Assembly: GCA_018398585.1 (NCBI GenBank)
Contig: JAGTTD010000013.1
Span: forward strand, 7,350,492-7,414,491
Origin: Simmondsia chinensis
Taxonomy: Eukaryota; Streptophyta; Magnoliopsida; Caryophyllales; Simmondsiaceae
DNA: 64,000 bases
Direction: 5' to 3'
Shown: piece after piece, positions 35,374 to 47,365 of the stretch
How positions within the stretch are numbered: the stretch's first letter is position 1
Layout of the letters: each line of letters opens with the position of its first letter
The notes under the pieces: model-generated
Databases searched by the model: none
The model's input: only the letters and a program-made list of their open reading frames with translations
Told to the model about the DNA's origin: nothing
Translations under genes and position numbers: made by a program

Positions 35374-35617
35374 CTACACATCATCATCATCTCCGCCATC
35401 ATCTTCATCTTCATCTTCATCTTCGTCTCCATCTCCATCTCCACCTTCATCTTCATCTTCACCATCATCACTATTAAAAATTGGTTGGACTAGAGGATCA
35501 ACATTCAATTGTTTCATCAAACTCATCTACACCATGCAAAAATTCAATTGTACATCCTCTACGACCGGGAAGAAGCCTATTAATCATCCACCTACGATGT
35601 TTTGGGATTTCCATAAT
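35374..35617 (-). pseudogene. Possible transposase-associated domain with acidic tail
   Basis: After a TTTTTTCAG acceptor the minus strand reads MEIPKHRRWMINRLLPGRR and EFLHGVDEFDE, resembling the short transposase-associated domain (W-M-x-x-R, E-F-x-x-G-V-x-x-F) at the N-terminus of plant CACTA TNP2-like proteins. A one-base shift then leads to PIFNSDDGEDEDEGG and an Asp/Glu-rich tail ending DDDDV and a stop at 35374. The (CTTCAT)n-like plus-strand repeat at 35400-35475 is this acidic tail. The domain assignment is by eye; the frameshift makes it non-functional or the gene model incomplete. Confidence 0.5.
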
Positions 35618-36780
35618 CTGAAAAAAGGTCGAAAAATTTTACACTCAAGAAATTTCCGGGATTGTATAAGAAATCAACCCAAATTTACACTAAAATATGA
35701 AAATTGTAAACAAAAATAATGAATACAAACCTAAAATATGTACCAAAAAAAAAAAAACTAAAATCAAAAAATCATAACTACCACACACAATCTAAACCCG
35801 AGAATTGATAAAACCTCCTCAATATCGAAACCCGACAACCTCCCGCCACAAAACTACCCAACAACTAGCAATGACCAACATAAATTGCAGCAAAATTCAT
35901 CTCTCATATAACAAATTGTAAGGGCTAAAGCACAATATAAAACCAATTTCACACTAAACTATGAAAGTTTTAAACAAAAGTAATAAGTACAAACCTAAAA
36001 TATGTACAAAAAATGACTAAACTCAGAAAAATCAGAAGTACCACCACAATCCAAACCTGAGAGTTGATAGAACCTCTTCAATATCCAAACCCAACAACCT
36101 CCGACCACAAAACTACCCAACAACTAGCAATGATAATAAAAATTTCAACAATGTCTCATACAACAAGTATAAGAGTTGAAACACAATATAAAACCAATTT
36201 TACACTCAAATATGAAAGTTTTAAACCAAATTAATGAGTACAAACCTGAAATATGTACAAAAAATAGACTAAAATCAGAAATATTAGAAGTACCACCACA
36301 ATCCAAACCTGAAAGTTGATAGAACCTCCTCAATATCCAAACCCAACAACCTCCTACCACAAAACTACGCAATAACTAGCAAAGACAACAAAATTTCAGC
36401 AATGTCTCATACAACAAGTTTAAGAGTTGAAACACAATATAAAATCAATTTTATACTAAAATATGAAAGTTGTAAACAAAAGTAGTGAGTATAAACCTGA
36501 AATATGTATAAAAAAATAGATAAAAATTAGAAAAATTGGAAGTACTACCACAATCCAAACCTGAAAATTAATAGAACCTCCTCAATATCCAAACCCGACA
36601 ACCTCCCACCACAAAACTACTCAAAAACTAGCAACAACCAACATAAATTTTAGCAAAATTTATCTCTCATATAACAAGTTGTAAGGGTTGAAACACAATA
36701 TAAAAACTAATTTCACAATAAATTATGAAAGTTGTAAACAAAAATATTAAGTACAAACCTAATATATGTACCAAAAATAA
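35590..36780 (-). repeat. Tandem repeat, period about 255 bp, in the CACTA interior
   Basis: The phrase AAATATGTAC followed by A-runs recurs at about 35735, 35998, 36250, 36503 and 36758. Each is embedded in a similar 250-263-bp unit that includes AATCCAAACC..GATAGAACCTCCTCAATATC and TCATACAACAAGT. About four to five copies precede the coding fragment on its 5' side, so they may form a repeated leader or intron. Confidence 0.85.
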
Positions 36781-37139
36781 GCTATTATGGGATGAGAATC
36801 CATGACCGGTGCCGGTGTGGTGGCTGTCCAGCAGCGCGGCGAGGGGCGGGGCAGAGCGGGGCGGTGCGGTGCTGCGCAGGGCTGGTCTGGGCTGGGCAGT
36901 GAGAATGAAGAGTTGGGGTTTCTTTGGGTGGGATGGGTACTTGGTTACATAATTTAGTATTTTTAATTAGGATATAAATATTAATTTTAGGTAAAAACTA
37001 TAAGTGTTTGGGGTGGGGGAGAAGAAATTTGAGAGGGAAAATGGAAGTTTGGAAAAAAAAGCAAAAAAATTAGAGAGGGAAATAAAAATTAAGGGGGAAA
37101 ATAAAAAGTGAGTAAAAATTTAAGTACTATTTTTTTGGA

Positions 37140-38440
37140 TTTAAAACTAATAATTTTATTTGTTGGTAATTATTCTTTTTAATATTATTAATATTAGTAA
37201 TAAATTTATATGTTGGTAAATGTTTCTATTAAAATTGGCTTAATAATAATAATTTATTTGTTGGTAATATAATTTTACCTGTTGATGACAGCTACTTCAC
37301 ACTACTAAATTGGTTAAATTGAGTTAATTAATTGATTTGCAATATATTAAATTTCATCTTATATAATTGTGTGCTTATAGCCATGATAAGGTCTCCAAAT
37401 TGTTAGCATTCATCTACGAGCTTGTAGTCTACACCATAACATAACTAAATTTTGATTTGTGGTCAAGTTTGAGGCTGTATAAACTCTGAACACAATCTTT
37501 TATATAAATTAATACTTAATTATGACTGATGGAGGAATTCCTTAGTACTATTGAGATAATCTGTACTACTCCAATGGTGATATAATAGGTTATATTTTTA
37601 GACTAGTTTATGCTCGAACTTAAGTATTAATTCATGTTTAATATTAAATTAGGAGCAACAAACGAATTAAGTAGTGCTAATGAAATAACATATGCTACAC
37701 CTAGGTTAAATTTAGAGGATAATAAAAATTGAGTAAAAAAATTAAGTACTCTTTTTTTAAATTTAAAACTAATAACTTTATTTGTCGGTGATTATTCTAA
37801 TAATATTGTAAAAATAATATTAGTAACAAATTTATACGTAGGTCAATATCTCTGTTACAATTGGCTTAATACTAACAATTTATTTATTGGTAATATGATT
37901 TTACCTGTTGGTAATAGCTACTTGATAAAACTAACGGACTTGTTTATTGGTAATGATTCTGTTAGTAATACAAAGATAATATTATCAACACATCTGTTTA
38001 TTGGTAATGACCTTATTATTTCATTTAAAAAATAAAAAATTTTGATATTTTAGGTCCACTTAAAATTAAAATATTCTTGAGGATTAATTTGAAACAACTT
38101 ACAGTTTAGCACAATTTTTTTATAAAAAAATTTGTTTCTTACAAAATTAAAAGAAAATTTTTGATTAATTATGTTGATTTAGAGTTAATTTATGTTAAAT
38201 TATTGATAAAATTGCCAATCTTTTGACTTCAAGTTGAATTAATTGACTTGTAGTGCATTAAATTGCATCTTACATAATTGTGTGCTTGTAGCCATGATAA
38301 GATCTTCAAACTATTAGCGTTCATCTATGATTTTGTAGCCTATACCATAATATAACTAGTTTTTCATGCATGGTCAGGTTTGAGGTTATATACAACTTTG
38401 AACACAATCTTTTGTATTAATTTATACTTCATTATGAGTG
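37140..38440. repeat. Diverged internal duplications in the CACTA element
   Basis: 37327-37525 and 38233-38437 are about 80-85% alike by eye, sharing TAATTGTGTGCTT(A/G)TAGCCATGATAAG. 37140-37300 and 37757-37930 are likewise related through TTATTTGTTGGTAAT-like phrases. There is no coding capacity. Confidence 0.75.
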
Positions 38441-39870
38441 ATAAATGAATTTGTTCTATTGAGATAATTAATTCTACACCTAGGGTAATATAATGAGTTA
38501 TGCTCTCAAACTAGTTCATTATCCTAAGCTCTAACTTAAGTATTAATTCAAGTTTAATATTGAATTAGGAGCAAAAAAGGAATTAAGTAGTACTAATGAG
38601 ATAACCAATGCTACACGTAAGATGATATAATAAGTTATGTCCTTAGACTAGTTCATTGCCCTCAGCCTTAACTAGTTTAAATATAACCTACGCTTAGTAC
38701 TTATAGCCTAAACCTCCTAGATCATTATCATAATAGAGCATAATGACAGTATACGAGTAAAGTTATCCTGAATTTATTTCTTGTGCTAACGTTTATTTAA
38801 TTTGACACCTTTTTTACTACTTTAGTTACTTTAGTTTAGTCAACCACTCAATTCATCAACAAAAACCCAAAATTCCAACCAGCTATTAATCACTAGATTC
38901 AATTTAAAACTGATTCCCTATGGATAGGACTCATATACCCGATAAAGTTACGACGATCTTGTACGCATACAAATACACGGTTTTAAAACACCTTGTAAAA
39001 TCACATCGATAGGCAAAGTTCAAGACCTTTGTATGTAAATAACCCTAACTTAAATTTTACTCCCAAGGACCAAATTGACACAACTTTAATTATATATGGA
39101 CTAATTTAACATAATTAAATATTAAATAAATTAATTGGATGTGGTCGGAAAAACAGTTGGAAATTTTCGACCGATTTCCGAACGAAATCAACATATTTAA
39201 TTTAATTTATTTTAAATTTTAAAAATAAAATAAACGGTTGGAAATCGGTCGGAACTTTCCGATAGCTTTAGTTGCGGTCGGAGATTTGCGACCGCAATAT
39301 TATCGGTTGGAAATTTTCCACCGATTTTGCGACCGAATTTAATTTAATTTTTTTACCTTTTTTTTCAAAATTTAACGGTCGAAAAGCGGTCGGATATTTC
39401 CGACCGAAAACATGACGGTCGGAGATCCGTCAGACATTTCCAACCGATTTCCGACCTATTTATATATGGTCGGAAATGTCCGACCGAAGAAAAGCGGTTG
39501 GATTTTTTTGATTGAAATTGATTTGGTCGAAAAAAAGGTTGGAAATTACAGTTTTTCCTGTAGTGTCTATGGTTTGGCTAGGGAGTCTTCCCTCATCTCT
39601 CCTACTCAAAGTGTTAGTTAGTTAACCTATTTGGGTTTCTAGCTTTAAGATCGATTGTGCAAGGGAGTGGAGCAGTTGGGTATTAGCTTCCAAACCTTTC
39701 AACGCACTCAAGACCTCCTCTTCGAAATTTGAATTGGAGCTCAAATTAGAAGGTTGAGAGTATTTAGAAGCATATCCTTGCGGTTAAAAACCGAGAGGTT
39801 GTGGCATGCCAGATTGTTGAGGTCGTGGATTTTGTTGCTGTGGCACGAATTGTCCTTCTCCTCCTTGCCT

Positions 39871-40977
39871 CTACGAGAAGTTTGGATGGTTTCTCCAACC
39901 CGGATTGTATGTGTTCAAGTACGGATCGTTCCTCGAAAATCCTTGGGCTGCATTAACCTGTTCCTCCGACCACTCAACAAAAGGTGAAGCAGATGGGCAG
40001 TCTTGTGTAAAATGAGAGACACTAGAGCATGAAGAATAGACACTATGCATGTTTTGAACATTAGACACATTAGGCACATTAGGCATAGTAGAGGGAGTCA
40101 ATGTCATCTTAAATAAAGAAGTAAGTTGCTCCACAGAAGAGGCAAGAGAGTCTACTTTCTCATCTAAGATGGAAGTGCGAGCAATTTCATGTACTTCTCC
40201 TCTATTTAACCTAGCAGCATTTAAACGTGCATGTGCGGCATTCTGTTGTGAGTTCTCATTCAAATGTTCAAACAATTCCCACACCTCGTTGTCATTCTTT
40301 CTAAGGAATTGGCCACCACATGAGGCATCAACAGTTTGTTAACCCTTTTCATTTAACCCATAATAGAAATTTTGGACTAGCTACCATTTAGGGATAGCAT
40401 GATGTGAACAAGCTCGTAAGAGTTCTCTAAACCTATCCCAACTCTCGTGAAACTCCTTAGTAGCGAGTTGGGCAAAGGCGTTAATGGCTCTCCTAGCAGT
40501 GTTGGTCTTACTAATGGGATAGAATTTCTTAAGAAATTCTTGCTGCATTTGAGTCCAAGTACTAATCATCCTACTAGGTAAGGTGCCTAACCAATACATA
40601 GCCTTGTCCTTCAAAGAGAAAGGAAAAAGACGAAGTAAGATGGCGTCATCACTAACGTTAGAAATCCTGAAGGTTGAACAAACCTCCATGAAACTCTCCA
40701 AGTGTGTGTACGGGTTCTCATTACTTAAGCCGTGGAATGAAGGGAGCATTTGTATGGTATGTGGCTTAAGCTCGAACTGATGGGCTATTGGTGGCAATCT
40801 AATGCATGAAGGTGAGGTGTATGTGGTGGGAGTAAAATACTCCATAAGTGGACGTGGTTGTTGTTCGTCAGCCATTGCGGTTTGTGCTCGGTGTTGGGCT
40901 CTAAAATCTCTTAAGGTCCTTTTAATTTTAGGGTCGAATCTAGTAAGGTCAAGAGAAAAAGAGTGGCGACCGTGCAT
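39871..40977 (-). pseudogene. Athila-like gag
   Basis: 40977-40381 carries the retrotransposon gag domain (HLESFMEVCSTF, LRLFPFSLKDKAMYWLGTLP, WTQMQQEFLKKFYP). 40284-39871 continues the C-terminal part with a broken zinc knuckle (CSSVSHFTQDC, one Cys and the His spacing lost) and ends NPGWRNHPNFS. The two frames are separated by stops. Gag sequence resumes beyond the CACTA element at 34714-34495 (ITMLRSGKEVD), which shows that the CACTA element landed near the gag C-terminus. Confidence 0.85.
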
Positions 40978-41268
40978 GAATGAACAATCACAAGAAGCAA
41001 ATAAAACTAAAAACTAAAAGTAGCAAAACAAACTAAACAAACACTTAAAAAAGAAAAACAAAAAAAAAATAATAATAATAAACTATCCTAAAAGCAACCT
41101 ATGCCTCAAAATCACAAGATAAATAATGCTTTAAAAATAAATAAATAAATAAATAACCTTTTTAAGAAAAGTAAAGAAAATATTTTTTTAAAGAAACAGA
41201 CAATAACAATTAAAAAAAATTAAAAACCAAAGAGAATCACAAAAATAAAATCCTGAACGTTGCCTAGT

Positions 41269-41285
41269 CGCCGGTAACGGTACCA
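41269..41285 (-). other. Degenerate primer binding site, tRNA-Asp type
   Basis: The minus strand reads TGGTACCGTTACCGGCG, matching 13 of 17 bases of TGGCGCCGTTGCCGGGG, the complement of the plant aspartate tRNA 3' end. It lies six bases inside the 5' LTR. Confidence 0.65.
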
Positions 41286-41330
41286 TAATCTTGATGTGTT
41301 TTTCTACGTCTATCAAAATTTAATATTTAA

Positions 41331-42323
41331 GACCGAGTATGTGGAGAGGCGCACTAGAATTGAGGGGTTTAAGAATTAGCAGATCTAAGACCGAGTATGT
41401 GGAATTCAAATTCGACCGTTCCACCACGACCAGCATCGAGGAGGTTAAAATTGGAGCAGAAGCCGTATCAAGTAAGGAGAGCTTCAAATATCTGGGTTCC
41501 ATGATACACCAGAATGGTGAAGTGGATGAGGATGTCAGTAAAAGGATTAAAGTAGGCTGGCAGAAGTGGAGGATGGCATCCGGGGTGCTGTGTGATAGAA
41601 AGTTCCCGCTAAAATTAAAGGAAAAATACTATAAGACGGTAGTAAGACCCGCTATGCTATATGGAGTACAGTGTCGACAAATGAAACAAAATCAAACACA
41701 GAGGATGAAGGTGGCAGAGATGAGGATGCTACGATGGATGTGTGGCCACACAAGAAAGGATAGGATTAGGAATGATGTGATACGAGGTAAGCTGGGTGTA
41801 GCCTCGATCGAGGATAAATTGAGGGAGCACCACCTAAGATGGTTTGGACATGTTAGCAGAAGACCGACCTCAGCCCCAGTCAGGAGGTGTGAACAGCTAA
41901 ACACAGAGATAAGCAGAAGAAGGAGGGGCGATTAAAGAAGAGTTGGCTGCAGACGATTCGTCAAGACCTAACCCACCTAAACCTAAGAGAGGAGATGGCC
42001 TCAGATAGGACACGTTGGAGGGCTAGCATTGGGGTAGCGGAGATGGCAGAGTAGAGTAGTAAGGGGAGTGGCTGGTAGTCTAAGATTCTTATGCATGCAT
42101 AACCTCTAATGTAGCACTTTTAGGCTAGCTAAGTCCCTAATCATGCCCATTCTCCTATTTCTTCTTCTTCTTCTTCTTCTTCTTCTTCTTCTTCTTCTTC
42201 TTCTACTTTTCCTCTATATACATGTTATTGATTGGTGGTTTATCTGCAGGCACTCAACTACTTCAGGTTGGGGGTCCCCGAAAACAGTCTCCTTTCCTGA
42301 AGGAAGGAGTAAGGCTGCATACA

Positions 42324-42365
<42 letters not shown>

Positions 42366-42416
42366 GTCCCTGCGTTCTGCGGGAGCAGCAAGGTACTGGG
42401 ACTGTTGTTGTTGTTG
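41331..42416 (+). mobile_element. 5'-truncated RTE-type LINE
   Basis: Inserted in the Athila-like 5' LTR and flanked by a perfect 20-bp target duplication (41311-41330 and 42417-42436). It keeps the C-terminal reverse-transcriptase segment and a 3' UTR with a (CTT)n tract (about 42160-42203), the shared tail GGTTGGGGGTCCCCGAAAACAG, a 38-base C run (42326-42363), and a terminal (TTG)n. Truncation at the 5' end, a long duplication and a simple-repeat 3' end are the marks of target-primed reverse transcription. The exact duplication suggests a recent event. Confidence 0.92.
41339..41935 (+). pseudogene. LINE reverse transcriptase, C-terminal part
   Basis: A 198-codon open frame shows ESFKYLGSMIHQNGEVDEDV, RIKVGWQKWRMASGVLCDRK, the block MKVAEMRMLRWMCGHTRKDR and LREHHLRWFGHVSRRP. 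These are typical of the RT end of plant RTE-like LINEs. The endonuclease, the catalytic palm and the start are missing because the copy is truncated at its 5' end. Confidence 0.87.
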
Positions 42417-44125
42417 TATCAAAATTTAATATTTAACCCTATCTGCTAAACACACCTAAACTATAGTATAGAGCGAGAGGGTGTCGAACCACAGGGACTA
42501 AGAGAGCGTGAAATTATTCTATAACCTAAATTGATTTAAATAAAATAGAGAGATTTTTGTATTGATTAATCTAAAGAAATGAAAATTAAACTAAGGCAAT
42601 CTACTTCTACGCTCAAAGGTGTATTAAATTGGAACCTAGGGTTTCGAATCCATCATTAACCAATTATTTTTGCGTTAACTTTTAACTTGGGATTATTAAT
42701 TGTCACACGGGTAGTGGTTTAGGCTACAAGCTTCAATGTACTAAGGAGATGTTGTGAGTATCGCGTATTGATCCTATCTAACTAAAGCATAAGGAAGATA
42801 GGCTTTAATTAATAATTCGGTTAATACTATTACTTAATTAATTAATCCTAAGGCTACAAGCACAAAGAATTAATTTATAAATATCAATCTCAACAATTAA
42901 ATGTTACAAACTCAATAATCATATTAATTGAATAAACAACTAAAGCGCAATACTTCGTAGTATTTATCATAATCAAGCAATTCATGTAACAAATAAATTA
43001 TCTCGAAATTAAAAGTAATACAAAAGTAAAAAGGCTAAGACTTCATCTAACCCCAGAGAGCAAGTTAGCTCTCCATCAAGGATGATCCGATGAAGGAGGA
43101 AATGAATGAACTCATGTCGGTCTTCACGCTAATTTCGCACTTGTTCCAATTTAACGAAAAAATAAAAAATTAATAAAGTAAAGACAAAAGAAAGTAAGAA
43201 TATGGGAGAGAGAGAACAGGATGTTGCTGGAGAGAGAATTCGTGAGCGGCCGTCCAAAAATCCTCAAAAAACAGAGAACGAACAAGCCTATATACTGATG
43301 ATGTGGGTTGAAGTTGGTGTCGGTTGAATAGGGATGCGCGTGTTGGGCTGAGCCGAGGTGGGTCTTGTGCAGGGACGACGGGCTTGAGGATTGTGTTGGT
43401 GAACCGGAGATTGGGCTTGTCGGTGGCCACTGGGACGAGGATGAACAGAGGAACGAGCGTGGGCCAGAGCTGGGCTACGAATGTTGGTGTGCTGGGCTGA
43501 GGTTGATGGGCCTGGTGTTCTAGGCTAGATTGAATAGTGAAGTTGGGCCTGAGGTTGATGATGTCAGTAGAGTTGGGCCGGTGTTGCAGATGACGCGGGC
43601 TGTGGGCTTGGTGATTTGGTGATGATGTTAACTATGCTTGGTGTCGGTGGGCTGCTCGTGGGACTGTACGTGGGCTTGCGTTTGGGCTGAGGTGCACGGG
43701 TTTGGGCTGTGTGGGTTTTGGGTTGGATTTAGCTCATACAATCTCGTCCTGATCTCCGATTGACTTGATTTAATTGTTTACACTTCGAATTTGTCTTATT
43801 TGCACCAAAATTTGACAATTTTCATAACTTCAATTTCAAACCTGTTAAACATAAAAATTGCCAAAATAAATGTAGAAGCATAATTAAATAGGTGCAAAAT
43901 AATTAAAATAATAATTAAAAGATGCATAAATACGAGACGCATCATTGTGTTAGATAAGGGTTGAGAGTACCCGACCCATTTAATAAAAGAGTCAGGTTCG
44001 GGTTGACCCTATTTCTAAAACCTCTTGCATAAAACAGATACGAATACGATACGATACGATAGATTTGCCATCCCTACTTGAAATAATTTAAAAGTAAAAT
44101 CTAATTCTTACTCTAACTCTTACTC

Positions 44126-44350
44126 GGAATCATATTAGAACTCCGAAGTTAAGCGTGTTTGGGCGAGAGTAGTACCGCAATGGGTGACCTCTGGGAAATC
44201 CTCGTATTGCCAACCCTATAATGTTGGGGGTCTTCGGAAACAGCCTCTTAGCTGAGTTACACTCTGAAGGGGTAAGGATGCGTACACCCCCCTGGCCCCC
44301 TCGACCCCGCTTAGGCGGGAGCCCTTGAAGCATTGGGTCTATTGTTGTTG
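44126..44350 (+). mobile_element. 5S rRNA-headed SINE, copy 1
   Basis: A 225-bp insertion between 17-bp duplications with 15 matches (44109-44125 and 44351-44367). The first 85 or so bases match the 3' two-thirds of plant 5S rRNA, including the internal promoter phrases AGTTAAGCGTGTTTGGGCGA and GGGTGACCTC. The rest (GTTGGGGGTCTTCGGAAACA, GGCGGGAGCCCTTGA) is the same 3' tail as the RTE LINE at 42.3 kb, ending (TTG)n. A pol III 5S head plus a LINE tail is the structure of a 5S-derived SINE mobilised by RTE enzymes. Confidence 0.85.
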
Positions 44351-44820
44351 TACTCTGACTCCTACTCATAATCCATTTGAGCTCGTAACTCTTGCTGAAA
44401 TTACACTTGCGAAAGGAACTTTTGCTCAGAATCTCCTTGGGCAAATAACACCTACTCAAAATCCTCCTTGGCTCCATCTCCTACTCGCAAACCTCATAGG
44501 CATGTAACCTTCCTATGCCAAAATTGAAGCATATAAAAATGCATAGCCAATATTTGTTTCTAAAGACAAGTGATTATTGCATCACTAATATTACACGAAT
44601 AGCACCAAGACAAAGTCAGAAATGCTCCAATGAAATGTCGCTAGACTTGTCTTAAAAGCTTTTGTTGTGATAATATCAAATGGAAAAAGAGATGCACTGA
44701 TGTTGATATAACTTTACCATCTAGCAATGATAAATGTTGGTACATATGCATCACCATCATCATTTCATACTTGCTACCTAGGTCAATACCACCATTTAAT
44801 GTGTAATAGTGTAAAAGTCA

Positions 44821-44935
44821 ACAACAGTAATAACAACAAACCCAGCGACTCAAAGAAGCTCCAGACAAGACGCGATTTGGGAAGAGTGAATGGACGCAGT
44901 CTTACCCCTACAGGGTATATCCTGCAGAAAGGTTA
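44821..44935 (-). mobile_element. 5'-truncated RTE-tail retroposon
   Basis: A 115-bp insertion between duplications alike at 18 of 19 positions (44802-44820 and 44936-44954). In antisense it has the (CAA)-like end and the GTAAGACTGCGTCCATTC region of the shared RTE tail. There is no 5S head; it is either a truncated LINE or a truncated SINE. Confidence 0.75.
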
Positions 44936-44954
44936 TGTAATAGTTTAAAAGTCA

Positions 44955-47198
44955 TAAGAAGAAAATTAATTAATAATGCATTTATTCATTTCTTTCAATA
45001 AATAGAGACATGACCTATTTGATTAAAAATTAAGCAAAGAAACATGTATTGATGGCGCACCAGGCAATGGTAATTGGCAAACAATTCCATGTAAGATATA
45101 ATGTTTTGTAAATTCCTATCCCATATATAAGTATTATGTCAATATTTTGTCTCACAATAGAACTACAGCTTTGAATCGAAGAGAACACTACCTTGAGTAT
45201 AAATATCCTAACACCCGCTATGCTTGGTAAGATGTTTAGCACCCCATAGAGCTAGTGCTACAATGAGCCACATCACGTCTTCTGCCTTTCGTGCTGGTTG
45301 AACTCTGGCGATAGCCATGTGTGTTTTGCTTCCGAATTATATTTTTTTGTCCATAACTATCTGTTAACCAAAAACATACATATACTAGAATTCCACTAGT
45401 CGTTGACAAAATTAATGGCTCCAAAATTGGATAATTCTACTACATTACTACACCATCATGGCTGACCAATAATAAACCTGTCAATTTCAGTCATTATTCT
45501 TGTGTTCCTTCTGTTTGTCTAGATAAGGTCTTGAAAATTGTGCTTTTGCATATAACAAGAAAATCTCCTTCTCATTTTTCCCCCTCTTCCCTTTTTCTAT
45601 GATGGAAATTATTCAAGAGTCTCCCATATTCTTGCCCTCGTGTGCATGGCAACTGTAGTCGCCACGTTAACCATGGGATGTTGACTAGTAATGCTAGTGC
45701 GTACAAGTGTTAAGGCAAATTCGGCTTTGAGGCAATAGTTTTTCACAAAACAATAACCTCTTTCCTCTTCTTTACAATCAAAGCGTGTTTTGGGTCTTTC
45801 CTATTTGATCTTACATCATCCTATTATTTCGAACACCCTGATCTAATACTTTGAGTCCCAATCTTCTCGTGGGAAATATTACGGAGTTAATACCAAGGTG
45901 GTCTAGATTCATCTTATAATTGTAAAATGAAATCAAAACCAAATGTTGGAGCCATGGAACACCATTGCATTAAAGTGATTGGGCCCAGCTCCATAGTGTA
46001 CCGAGCGTGATTATCTACAAGTGTGATATAGTAATGTTTATCACCGTATGCTTCTTGAATTCTTAGTCTCCCAAATCATCATAAATCAATTCTAATAGTT
46101 TAGTGATTCTTTCATCTTTCTTACTAAAAGGTTTTTTTACTGTGCTTAGCCTCCTCGCGTACATTTAACATCTCATGAAATCATTATTACTAAATAAATG
46201 TATTAAGTCGAAATATATTGAAATTTTAATGTATGAAGTCACCCATTTTCAACAACAATTCCTAACATCTTCATCATTTTTGGTCAATAGTAGCTTATCA
46301 TACAGACAATATATGTAAAATTTTACTAACATTTAGAAATATGTAAAATCTTACAAAAACTAAGGAGAATTTCTCTTGTACAAAGCATAGCCTCTGAACT
46401 AGGCCTATCTATGTACCAGTCTCGCCCTCGTCCAATTTTTGGCACCCGCTGAATATGTCCTTCTTGGTGCAAGTATATATCGTAGCATTTGCATTTACAG
46501 GAAGCTAAAGATCTTCAACTGACAATCTACACCTTCCATGATGGTTATCTATGAGGTATTTCACATTATTAGGATAAAATTTTGCACCATTTTATATTCT
46601 GTACTATTTGGCAACGAGAAGTCCGGTTACTTGGTAAACCCCGACCTATGAATATATTATACTATTTACTTTGAATAATATTATTTACATAAGTTAATTC
46701 TAAATTAAAAATTATATTAATGTTTTAGTACCTTTTGATCGTTCGACATGTATAAAATGAGTTTGTCATACACTTTACATTATAAGAACTAGCAAATCAA
46801 TCAATAATTATCGATCAGCTAATAATTATGAAATTGCTCTAAACACACAAAAGATTTTACAGAGATGAAGGGAAAATTTTAGGATTACTTTTTAGAGAAC
46901 AGGCAACATTTGACAATTTAAATTAGGACCAAAAGTAGTGAGCTTCGAACTTGATATTCTTCATTTATCCATAGCATTATATATCTTCGTTTTTTTTTTT
47001 TTTTTTGACAAAATATCATTATACATCTAAAGGAATTTTTTTTTTTTTTTTTGTTGTGCGCTGTGTGGATAAAGCTTCTAGAGGAGCAATCTGTTTATTC
47101 TCAAAGTCATATTTTTACAGGGCCTTTGTACTAAAAAAAATATATTTAAATTTTAGATATGGTCTAAAAAAATATCTGGAGTTGTAATTTTCAATGAC
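44955..47198. other. Intergenic, nothing recognised
   Basis: AT-rich sequence with poly-T runs near 46992-47005 and 47037-47052. No coding frame, LTR or inverted repeat could be supported. Its right end is the distal upstream region of the CASP-like gene. Confidence 0.5.
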
Positions 47199-47214
47199 AC
47201 ACTTAAACTTTTTA

Positions 47215-47365
47215 GGGGGCACTTGAAAAATTTTTAGTCTCAGGTTGGAGGCACTTGGAAACAATCTCTCTTCATGAGTGATATCCTGAAGAGGAAAGGC
47301 TGAGTACATTCGTCCCTCGACCTTGCTTAGGCGGGAGCCCTTGGTACACAGGGTGTATTGCTGCT
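47215..47365 (+). mobile_element. 5'-truncated RTE-tail retroposon
   Basis: A 151-bp insertion flanked by ACACTTAAACTTTTTA copies (47199-47214 and 47366-47382, one T added). It reads AGGTTGGAGGCACTTGGAAA and TTAGGCGGGAGCCCTTGG, then TTGCTGCT, a decayed (TTG)n end. Confidence 0.82.

Larger units (their letters stand above)
34734..39565 (-). mobile_element. CACTA (En/Spm-type) transposon, defective
   Basis: The termini are CACTACAAAAAAATAG on the left and, inverted on the right, CACTACAGGAAAAACTG. They are flanked by the 3-bp duplication tct (34731-34733 and 39566-39568). Both ends carry dense subterminal repeats of TTTCCGACCGA in both orientations (34748-35150 and 39135-39550), the usual transposase-binding arrays of CACTA elements. 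Only a fragment of a transposase-associated protein is recognised. Much of the 4.8 kb is tandem or duplicated non-coding sequence. It sits within gag of the Athila-like element and is therefore the younger of the two. Confidence 0.92.
27715..43944 (-). mobile_element. Athila-like gypsy retrotransposon with nested insertions
   Basis: LTRs begin TGATGTCTTTTTCTACGTC or a close variant and end ACGCATCA. They are flanked by ttggg (27710-27714) and ttgtg (43945-43949), a 5-bp duplication with one change. By eye the first 270 LTR bases differ at about 5%. On the minus strand, gag, protease, RT, RNase H and integrase follow in gypsy order, then a 1.3-kb 3' non-coding region ending in a GGTGTGGGGGTGT purine tract. 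The sequence DLGAS and the wide 3' spacer point to the Athila/Tat branch. A 4.8-kb CACTA element and a 1.1-kb LINE are nested in it; without them it is about 10.3 kb. No envelope-like frame was recognised. Confidence 0.9.
41292..43944 (-). repeat. 5' LTR of the Athila-like element, split by a LINE
   Basis: Direct repeat of 27715-29332, interrupted after 39 bases by a LINE insertion (41331-42416) and resuming through the duplicated target at 42417. Confidence 0.92.

Noticed and set aside
42143..42449. Leu- and Pro-run frames
   Set aside because: Translations of the (CTT)n tract and the C homopolymer in the LINE 3' UTR.
43945..44100. Right end of a hAT-type element ending GATTTGCCATCCCTA
   Set aside because: The end resembles the common TAGGGATGGCAAA terminus, but no matching left end or 8-bp duplication could be found on the other side of the Athila-like insertion.
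44131..44212. 5S rRNA gene
   Set aside because: Only the 3' two-thirds of 5S is present, with substitutions, no terminator, and a LINE-type tail; it is a SINE head. The same applies to 51770-51850.
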